Part shown: positions 22,687 through 29,147 of the stretch, piece after piece
Layout of the letters: every line of letters begins with the position of its first letter
How positions within the stretch are numbered: the first letter of the stretch is position 1
NCBI GenBank assembly: GCA_028716765.1
Contig: JAQUPC010000009.1
Coordinates: 1-29,147, forward strand
Reading direction: 5' to 3'
DNA: 29,147 nt
From: Alphaproteobacteria bacterium
Lineage (GTDB): Bacteria > Pseudomonadota > Alphaproteobacteria > UBA9219
The notes under the pieces: generated by a model
Seen by the model: only the letters and a program-made list of their open reading frames with translations
What the model was told of the DNA's origin: nothing
Databases searched by the model: none
Position numbers and translations under genes: made by a program

Positions 22687-23652
22687 ATGCGTCGTTTGAT
22701 ATTTTTCTTTTTGCCCCTGTGCGCTGTTATAGCTTTGCTGTCGTTGCCGTCTGCTGCCCAGTTGCCTCAGGGTGATTCCAGCCTTTTCAGTCGCGATGCG
22801 CGGCCGCTCGATATCAACAGCGTTCCTGTTTTGTCGAACCTCGTCAAAAACGGCGCCAAGCTTTACTTTTTGGGCGAGCGGTCAGGTTTGCAAGGATGGT
22901 TCATCATCAAGGACGGCCAGGTCCAGATGATTTACGTCACGCCCGACAAGAAGACGGCCATCATCGGCGGCATGTTCTCCGGGGAGGGCGACAATGTAAC
23001 CGGGCCGCAGATTAAAGAGTTGGCAAGCATCAATAAAGAAGTCGGCGATTTGGTAAACGGCGCGGGCAGGCAACAAGAAGACGTCACAAAAGCCGGGGCG
23101 ACTCCGGGCGGTTTTGCCGCCATTCCGGGCGGAACCCAGACCGAGGCTGGCAATCTTTTGGGTAATAAATTACCCGCCGTATCGCTGTCGCCGGGAGAGC
23201 GCTTGCTGCAGGATTTGAAAGCCGCCGCGGGCGTAACGCTGGGCAAAAACGAAAACGCGGAAATGTTGATCGTGATCGATCCCCATTGCCCTCACTGCAA
23301 GGCGACGTGGCGCGAATTGCGCAAGCCGGTTCAGGAAGGGCTCGTAGAAGTGCGGCTGCTTCCCATCACCAACAATCCGGCCGGTGATGATACGCGCGCC
23401 GCCGCGCAGTTGTTGAAGGCGGCCAATCCTTTCGAGGCATGGGACAAATATGTATCAGGCGATAAAAGCGCGCTTGCCGGCGAGGCTGACAACTTGCACA
23501 AACAGGCCGTTCTTTCGAACAACTTGCTTATTGAAAAATGGAATATTCGTTCTACCCCCTATATCGTTTACCGGGCCAAGGATGGCCGGGTTAAAATTGT
23601 GCAGGGCGCGCCCGAACGCATGGCGTCCGTTCTTTCGGATCTGTTGAAATAG
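22687..23652 (+). CDS. DsbC/DsbG-like thiol:disulfide isomerase
   Basis: 321 residues with a signal peptide ending at PSAAQ and a GGGAGGGAC-type ribosome binding site upstream. Residues about 40-105 resemble the DsbC dimerisation domain (LYFLGERSGLQGWFIIKDG). A linker follows, then a thioredoxin fold with the active site CPHC (Cys201 and Cys204) and a cis-proline loop (RSTPYIVYR). It would shuffle disulfides in the periplasm. Many secreted proteins in this block and the cassette proteins are cysteine-rich, so they are likely clients. IncI-type transfer regions also carry such a gene (trbB). 84 nt behind the transglycosylase. Confidence 0.87.
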   Translation: MRRLIFFFLPLCAVIALLSLPSAAQLPQGDSSLFSRDARPLDINSVPVLSNLVKNGAKLYFLGERSGLQGWFIIKDGQVQMIYVTPDKKTAIIGGMFSGEGDNVTGPQIKELASINKEVGDLVNGAGRQQEDVTKAGATPGGFAAIPGGTQTEAGNLLGNKLPAVSLSPGERLLQDLKAAAGVTLGKNENAEMLIVIDPHCPHCKATWRELRKPVQEGLVEVRLLPITNNPAGDDTRAAAQLLKAANPFEAWDKYVSGDKSALAGEADNLHKQAVLSNNLLIEKWNIRSTPYIVYRAKDGRVKIVQGAPERMASVLSDLLK

Positions 23653-23661
23653 GATCCTGTC

Positions 23662-23946
23662 ATGGCGCGTTGGCTTGATCGTGTTTTTCTCCCAACCCCA
23701 CAGGGGAAAAAGCCCGGCCTTCCGTCGCTGGACGTCCGCAGGGACATCTTGCAGGCGTTTCAGGTCCCCAAAGGTGGCGGCAAGCTGCCAAACGCCTCAA
23801 TAATATATGGCGGAGCGGCGGCGGCGCTGATTGTTCTGTCTCTTTATTTTTTATTTACCGGTATGTGGTTAACCGGACTATTGCTCCTGCTTCCGGCGGG
23901 ATGCCTTTTGGGGTTTGCTCTGCACTTCTTGAGCTATCCCGATTAG
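23662..23946 (+). CDS. Small inner-membrane protein, T4SS block
   Basis: 94 residues. The N-terminal 45 residues are basic and cytoplasmic-looking. Two transmembrane helices follow (IIYGGAAAALIVLSLYFLF and WLTGLLLLLPAGCLLGFAL). AGGA lies 8 nt upstream; 9 nt behind the disulfide isomerase. No family recognised. By size and topology it may be a small T4BSS membrane component, but I cannot match it to a named Icm/Tra protein. Confidence 0.75.
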   Translation: MARWLDRVFLPTPQGKKPGLPSLDVRRDILQAFQVPKGGGKLPNASIIYGGAAAALIVLSLYFLFTGMWLTGLLLLLPAGCLLGFALHFLSYPD

Positions 23947-24035
23947 GGCGGCGCCGGAGGAGGCAAGGAAGTTGTTGTCGACGGCGATGGGGCCGTTTAT
24001 ACCTTTGGCGACCGTAAACAGGGGTACCGGAAACG

Positions 24036-24524
24036 ATGAAACCAGAGATTTCCGCGAAAAAAATTGCGTTATTGCTGGCCGGCCTTTTTATCGCAGGCTG
24101 TAGCATCACGCCCGTTTCCGTTGCCACCGAGCCCGACCTCGTGGGCACACGTATAGCGCAAGCCGCCGAGAAAGCCTCGGCGGCGCTGGACTCGATTTCG
24201 GGCATCGAACAGCAGCGTTCGCCGTTGCCGCCTGTTGAGGATTATTCGACGGCCCCGGCCGGCATGATGCAGCCCATAACGATCAAATGGACCGGGCCCA
24301 TCGAGCAGATTACGCAGATGCTGGCTAACCGGGCAGGGCTTAGATTCCGGACGTCGGGGCGTCCGCCGGCGGTGCCGCTGACCGTCGTCGTCGACGTGTA
24401 TCAGAAGCCGTTGGTCGAGGTTTTGCGGAGCGTTGGCCTTCAGGCTGGCCAGCGCGCGGACGTCAACGTCGACGGCCAGACCGGCGTGGTTGAAATCCGG
24501 TATGCGCCGGCCGACAGAATCTAG
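24036..24524 (+). CDS. dotD: DotD/TraH-like outer-membrane lipoprotein
   Basis: 162 residues. Lipoprotein signal with lipobox LFIAGC. The DotD signatures are visible: PITIKWTGPIEQI, then LANRAGLRFRTSGRPP, VPLTVVVDVYQKPLVEVLRSVGLQAG and VVEIRYAP, i.e. the secretin N0-like fold. In Legionella DotD with DotC targets DotH to the outer membrane core of the Dot/Icm T4BSS. The gene order dotD-dotC-dotB-icmT matches traH-traI-traJ-traK of IncI plasmids. Confidence 0.88.
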   Translation: MKPEISAKKIALLLAGLFIAGCSITPVSVATEPDLVGTRIAQAAEKASAALDSISGIEQQRSPLPPVEDYSTAPAGMMQPITIKWTGPIEQITQMLANRAGLRFRTSGRPPAVPLTVVVDVYQKPLVEVLRSVGLQAGQRADVNVDGQTGVVEIRYAPADRI

Positions 24525-24592
24525 GTTTCTACAGCTGCCCCGGCTTCCGCCGGAAAAGGAAAACAGGCAAGGCAACACGTGGTTTAGCCGTT

Positions 24593-25441
24593 ATGCTCGA
24601 ACAAAAAAAATGGGGCCGCTGCACCCTTTCGCTTATAGCCGTGATGATTTTGGTTTCTGGCGCCGGAGCGGCGCGCGCGGCTGACGTGGTTCCGGAATCA
24701 TCGCCGCCGCCGCCGACTTTACTGGACCTGCAGGAGCAAAAGACCGGAGCGGAAACGAAACCCGAAGTTATGGGCTTGCAAATTCGCGGCGACGCCTTGC
24801 GCGAAGCGGCGCTGTCTTACGGGGCGCGCGGCGGCCTGGCGCACCGCACGTTCGAAATTCAGCGGCGTTTAGCCGAACAGGCGACCAGCTTGAGCCGCGT
24901 TTTCGACTTTACGCGGCTTTTGATCGCGGGGCCGTCCAATCTTTTGATCGAGCCTCCCATCGTGTCCGAGGCGCAACGGGCCGTCATCGTCAACGGCGGC
25001 GGGCAAGAGGCCGCGGTGGCCGATCGCGTCTACCGCATCAACAGGGTGGCCCGCATCGTTACGGCGGCGCGCAACTGGCGGCTTTACATGGAGCGGGATT
25101 GGGGCCGCGTCGATCCTCCTCCCGGACTTTTGCTGCCGAAAGACGCCGAAGAACGCAAGCAATGGCGGCAATGGATCAACGAAGGATGGACCGCTGGCGT
25201 TCAGCAGGCCGAAGAGACTTTCGAAGCGGACCTCGACCGCTTGACGAATGATTTTGTCGGCATGGTCCGTTATCGCGAGTTGTTGGCTCAAGGCATGATC
25301 TCGCCGCCCTATGCCCTTGCCCAGGATCGCGGCGTTACCGGAGGCGGCTCGGAAATGCGCGTGGGCGATCGCGGATTGATGATTACCGGGCCGTCTTCGC
25401 TCATACCGAGGAGCGAGCGGTGGACGACAGCACCAAGGTAG
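24593..25441 (+). CDS. dotC: DotC/TraI-like T4BSS outer-membrane core protein
   Basis: 282 residues. Family signatures: REAALSYGARGGLAHRT, then LLIAGPSNLLIEPPIVSEAQ, ARNWRLYMERDW, and WRQWINEGWTAGVQQAEETF. In Legionella DotC is a lipoprotein. Here the signal region (MILVSGAGAARAAD) has no lipobox cysteine, so it looks like an ordinary secreted form. No strong ribosome binding site at the ATG. The 3' end overlaps dotB by 22 nt. Confidence 0.88.
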   Translation: MLEQKKWGRCTLSLIAVMILVSGAGAARAADVVPESSPPPPTLLDLQEQKTGAETKPEVMGLQIRGDALREAALSYGARGGLAHRTFEIQRRLAEQATSLSRVFDFTRLLIAGPSNLLIEPPIVSEAQRAVIVNGGGQEAAVADRVYRINRVARIVTAARNWRLYMERDWGRVDPPPGLLLPKDAEERKQWRQWINEGWTAGVQQAEETFEADLDRLTNDFVGMVRYRELLAQGMISPPYALAQDRGVTGGGSEMRVGDRGLMITGPSSLIPRSERWTTAPR

Positions 25442-26643
25442 ATCTTAACGCCGACCCGACGCAGGTCGAGATCGGGACCTGGCCGGATGAGCCGTTGCGC
25501 CTGCAGGAAGAAAGTCTCGACCCTCTTCTGCTTTGGGCCGTTCAGTTTCGCGTCTCGGACATCAGCCTGCAAACGGACCGTCCCGTTTACATCGAAGTCG
25601 ACGGCGTTCTTTATCCCGTAACGCGGCGCAACCTCGATTCCGCGGATATGGTCAATATTCTGACGCGGATTTACGGCCCGGACGCGCTGGCCAAGCTTGC
25701 GTCAGGCCGCGATCTCGATCTGTCGTACGAAGTCCGGCTCGACCGCAACACGCGTTACCGCTACCGCGTCAACATAACGGCTATCCTCAGCCGGGGGCGC
25801 GATTCCGTTCAGGTGACGATGCGCAGCCTGCCAAGCTTGCCGCCGACGATGCAGGAACTCGGCATCGAAAAAGAACTCATCACCAGCTGGTCGCCGCATC
25901 AGGGGCTCATCCTTGTCACGGGACCGACCGGAAGCGGCAAGACCACGCTTTTGGCGTCGGGATGCCGCATGCTGATCGAACGCGAAAGGGGCTGCGGCAA
26001 GCTTCTTACTTATGAAGCGCCGATCGAATACGTTTACGATACGATCACGGGGCCGCGCTCTCTGGTGGCGCAAAGCGAAATCCCCCGCCACTTGCCGACA
26101 TTCGCCGCCGGAGTCCGTAACGCGCTCAGGCGCAAACCGAACATCATACTTGTCGGCGAAGCCCGCGACCGGGAAACGATGTCGGCGGCGATCGAAGCCG
26201 GGCAAACGGGGCATCTCGTGTACTCGACCCTGCATACGGTCGGCGTATCGGCTACGGTCCGACGCACGATCAGCGTTTTCGATCCTGCCGAACGTACCGA
26301 GCGCGCCTACGCGCTCATGGAAACCCTGCGCATGATCGTGACACAGGCGCTGGTGCCGAAGGTGGGCGGCGGGCGTATAGGCTTGCGCGAATACCTTGTG
26401 TTTGACGACAACGTGCGCGAACAGCTTTTGGACATGCCTTTGGAGCGGTGGACGTTTGAAACCCAACGCTTCCTGGTGCGCTACGGCAAAACGATGGAGC
26501 AATCTGCCAGCGCTGCCTTCAAGGAAGGCTTGATCGACCGCCGCACGTATTTGCTTTTGACGAAAGGATTCTCCGCCGATGAAGGAAGCGGCCAAGATAT
26601 GTCGCTTGACGTTGGCGATGACGACGATATCGCGATGATCTGA
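25420..26643 (+). CDS. dotB: DotB/TraJ-like T4BSS ATPase
   Basis: 407 residues with a GTG start at 25420 (GAGGAG upstream), overlapping the dotC end. A PilT/VirB11-superfamily hexameric secretion ATPase: an N-terminal domain (LLLWAVQFRVSDISLQ), Walker A GPTGSGKTT at 168-176, Walker B-type VGEARD at 245-250, and the His box GHLVYSTLHT at 264-273. It energises transport at the inner membrane of the Dot/Icm-type system. Length fits DotB (about 380) with a modest C-terminal acidic extension (DVGDDDD). Confidence 0.93.
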   Translation: MDDSTKVDLNADPTQVEIGTWPDEPLRLQEESLDPLLLWAVQFRVSDISLQTDRPVYIEVDGVLYPVTRRNLDSADMVNILTRIYGPDALAKLASGRDLDLSYEVRLDRNTRYRYRVNITAILSRGRDSVQVTMRSLPSLPPTMQELGIEKELITSWSPHQGLILVTGPTGSGKTTLLASGCRMLIERERGCGKLLTYEAPIEYVYDTITGPRSLVAQSEIPRHLPTFAAGVRNALRRKPNIILVGEARDRETMSAAIEAGQTGHLVYSTLHTVGVSATVRRTISVFDPAERTERAYALMETLRMIVTQALVPKVGGGRIGLREYLVFDDNVREQLLDMPLERWTFETQRFLVRYGKTMEQSASAAFKEGLIDRRTYLLLTKGFSADEGSGQDMSLDVGDDDDIAMI

Positions 26644-26657
26644 AAGGCAGGCAAATC

Positions 26658-26927
26658 ATGATGGACATTCACTGGCGCAACACGCAAAAACCGGCGCGGT
26701 TTTTCTTTCTCGATGCGCGCGCATTTCTGGCTATTTTGTTTTTCCTCATGCACGCGCGGCTTTGGACTTTTGTCCTCGTCCTTGCGGTTATGTTCAGTTT
26801 CTGGCTTTTTGAAAGGCACGGGCTTACCTTTGATGCGGCCCTTCGCGCCATCCGGTGCTGGTTTGTGGGCATTCGCCGCCCCGCCAACAGCGGCCGGGCC
26901 TGCCGCAGGTGGGTCGACTACGGCTGA
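26658..26927 (+). CDS. icmT: IcmT/TraK-like T4BSS membrane protein
   Basis: 89 residues, matching IcmT closely: WRNTQKPARFFFLDARAF, two hydrophobic stretches (FLAILFFLMHARLWTFVLVL), FWLFERHGLTFDAALR and a C-terminal GIRRPA ... RRWVDYG. A small inner-membrane component of the Dot/Icm system. A purine-rich site (AAGGCAGG) precedes the ATG. 14 nt behind dotB. Confidence 0.88.
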   Translation: MMDIHWRNTQKPARFFFLDARAFLAILFFLMHARLWTFVLVLAVMFSFWLFERHGLTFDAALRAIRCWFVGIRRPANSGRACRRWVDYG

Positions 26928-26951
26928 ATCCGGATCGGGAATATCCGGATT
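26927..26951 (+). terminator. Stem-loop at the icmT stop, possible terminator or processing site
   Basis: AATCCGGAT at 26927-26935 pairs perfectly with ATCCGGATT at 26943-26951 (9-bp stem, 7-nt loop), starting at the last base of the icmT stop. No immediate T-run, so termination is uncertain. The rest of the spacer to 27260 holds no gene I trust. Confidence 0.35.
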
Positions 26952-27260
26952 GCAGGAAAAGCTTTCTTGTTTTTGAACGAAGCCTTATTCTCCGGACAGC
27001 TTGAAACGAATCGGTTGTGCGGTCTCTTGGCTCGGCGTGGCTTCAGCGGATTCTGATCCTGAAAAAAGCAAGCCCGTCCCGGGATCGTTTTGCTACAGGT
27101 TTGTTTTTTTTCGGCTTCTTTGAGAGAAGAAGTTATCTGTTGCCCAAACGACACACGGGGACAATGAAGATCGGCGAAGATTCGCCGGACATTGTTGAAT
27201 ATGAAAAGCTTCTTTAGACTCTTATCCAAATCGGAATCAGCTTCAAAAAAGGAAGAAGAC

Positions 27261-28280
27261 ATGCCGGATCCCGCCCTTTTTCCACGGCCGTTTACCCTGG
27301 GGCTTCTTGTTCTGACGTTTTGTGTTTTGGCAATGTCCTCTCCGGCCCTGGCCGGGTTTCAATGGGTAGCTCCGGGGGGGAGCGGCACGGAGGCTCAAGA
27401 GCCGTTGCAGCCTCTGATTATTCAAGCGCCGCCCTCGGCTCCAGTTACGAGAGCGCCCCAAACCCTTCAGCTTCCGCAAGAACCTCAAGACACGGCGGGT
27501 CCGCTCATTCTCTCCGGCAAGCCGGCCCGGGAGGATCAACTGCTTGTTCCGCCGGCTTCCGAAACGCCGTCCAAAGCATCTTCCGGACAAGACAAGCCGG
27601 TGCGCGGCTTCGCCAACAACGTGCCGTTGGCCGTTGCCTTGCGGCAGTTGTTGCCGCCTGAATATGGTTTTTCCGTTAGCCAGAACGTCAAGTTAAGCGT
27701 GCTTGTTTCCTGGCAAGGCGGGCGTCCGTGGCGGCCGACTCTTGAAGATATGTTGCGCTCGGCCGGACTCGCCATGCACGAGCAGGGGAAAATGATCAAC
27801 ATCGTTCAGTCAACAACGGCTTCCGCCGAAACGGAACATATGTTGGCGCCGCCTGTTTCGGCCGTGCCTTCCTTGCAGCCGATGGAAGAAAGCAGGCCTG
27901 TTTCCCTTGCTCCGCCCGAAATATCCAGGCCCATTCAGCAAGAGCCGGTTCTTATGGCGCCCCAGGCGCCTGTTCAAACGGCCTCGCCTTCTCAATCTTC
28001 TACCGTCGACTCCTGGACGGCAAAAGAAGGGGAAACGCTTCACAAGGTTCTTGATAAATGGTGCCGGCGCGCAGGCGTCGATCTCAATTGGCAAGCCGAA
28101 TATGATTATCCGGTTCAGGCTTCGATTTCTCTGACGGGAACGTTTGAGGAAGCCGTGCGCACCCTGTTGACCGGGTTCGAGGCCGCGCAGCCGCAACCGG
28201 TCGCCGATTTGCATAACAGCCCTGCAGCTGGCCAGAGCGTTTTGATCGTTCAGGCTCGCGGCAACAACTATAACGATTAG
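27261..28280 (+). CDS. PilL/TcpQ-like periplasmic pilus assembly protein
   Basis: 339 residues from the ATG at 27261 (AAGGAAGAAG upstream); in-frame starts at 27201 or 27192 would add a charged leader. A signal peptide ends at SPALAG. There are two related TcpQ-type modules: residues about 110-185 (VRGFANNVPLAVALRQLLPP ... VSWQGGRPWRPTLEDMLRSAGL) and about 245-335 (WTAKEGETLHKVLDKWCRRAG, LNWQAEYDYPVQASISLTGTFEEAVRTLL), joined by a proline/glutamine-rich linker. In IncI plasmids and toxin-coregulated pili such proteins (PilL, TcpQ) work with the PilN/TcpC secretin, and here a PilN-like gene follows 12 nt later. Confidence 0.75.
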   Translation: MPDPALFPRPFTLGLLVLTFCVLAMSSPALAGFQWVAPGGSGTEAQEPLQPLIIQAPPSAPVTRAPQTLQLPQEPQDTAGPLILSGKPAREDQLLVPPASETPSKASSGQDKPVRGFANNVPLAVALRQLLPPEYGFSVSQNVKLSVLVSWQGGRPWRPTLEDMLRSAGLAMHEQGKMINIVQSTTASAETEHMLAPPVSAVPSLQPMEESRPVSLAPPEISRPIQQEPVLMAPQAPVQTASPSQSSTVDSWTAKEGETLHKVLDKWCRRAGVDLNWQAEYDYPVQASISLTGTFEEAVRTLLTGFEAAQPQPVADLHNSPAAGQSVLIVQARGNNYND

Positions 28281-28292
28281 GCGGGGGAAGTG

Positions 28293-29147
<855 letters not shown>

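Noticed and set aside
27017..27217. 66-residue frame between icmT and the PilL-like gene
   Set aside because: No signal for initiation, no protein-like pattern; it would overlap the upstream region of the next gene.

Overview
The window looks like chromosomal DNA of an alphaproteobacterium, possibly a Micavibrio-like or other uncultured lineage. The support is a cysteine-poor bL36, an LpxD/ACP/FabF lipid cluster and repeated promoter motifs of the CtrA type (TTAA-N7-TTAA). The lineage is inference; no rRNA or tRNA is present to fix it.

Left part (1-6.1 kb): core genes (phoH, rpmJ, a PAS-GGDEF-EAL phosphodiesterase, a small HTH-like protein and the remnant of an ATP-grasp acyl-CoA ligase) are interleaved with three secreted proteins. 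These share an N-terminal module but carry different C-termini. A fourth member lies at 12.0 kb between acp and fabF. Each of the four sits 77-114 nt behind the 3' end of a co-directional gene and has a CtrA-like box in that gap. The copy behind rpmJ is flanked by a 25-bp exact repeat of the rpmJ 3' end. They look like mobile adhesin or receptor-binding cassettes: one carries a phage tail-collar domain and one tail-fibre-like repeats.

Middle part (6.2-14.6 kb): a secreted protein of unknown function is followed by an MmeI-like restriction-modification gene. That gene is split by one in-frame stop and flanked by 28-bp exact direct repeats. An intergenic nested inverted-repeat element, lpxD, an acyl carrier protein, the fourth secreted cassette and a FabF-type ketosynthase follow.

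Right part (14.6 kb to the end): one long co-directional block belongs to a type IVB (Dot/Icm, IncI-Tra-like) secretion or conjugation apparatus. dotD, dotC, dotB and icmT are in the order of IncI traH-I-J-K. They are followed by a PilL/TcpQ-like protein and a PilN-like secretin lipoprotein that runs off the window. Upstream are a soluble lytic transglycosylase, a DsbC-like disulfide isomerase and two pairs of secreted paralogues that I cannot assign to a known family. In each pair one member is the bare core and the other is fused to a predicted peptidoglycan hydrolase (SLT-like in one, NlpC/P60 in the other). A small secreted protein of unknown function sits beside each fused member. CtrA-like sites precede both the 14.6 kb and the 21.3 kb gene groups. 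This paralogue/hydrolase block, with the dispersed secreted cassettes, is the best candidate for an undescribed system: a cell-cycle-controlled, cell-wall-penetrating T4BSS/thin-pilus apparatus with interchangeable tip or receptor-binding proteins.
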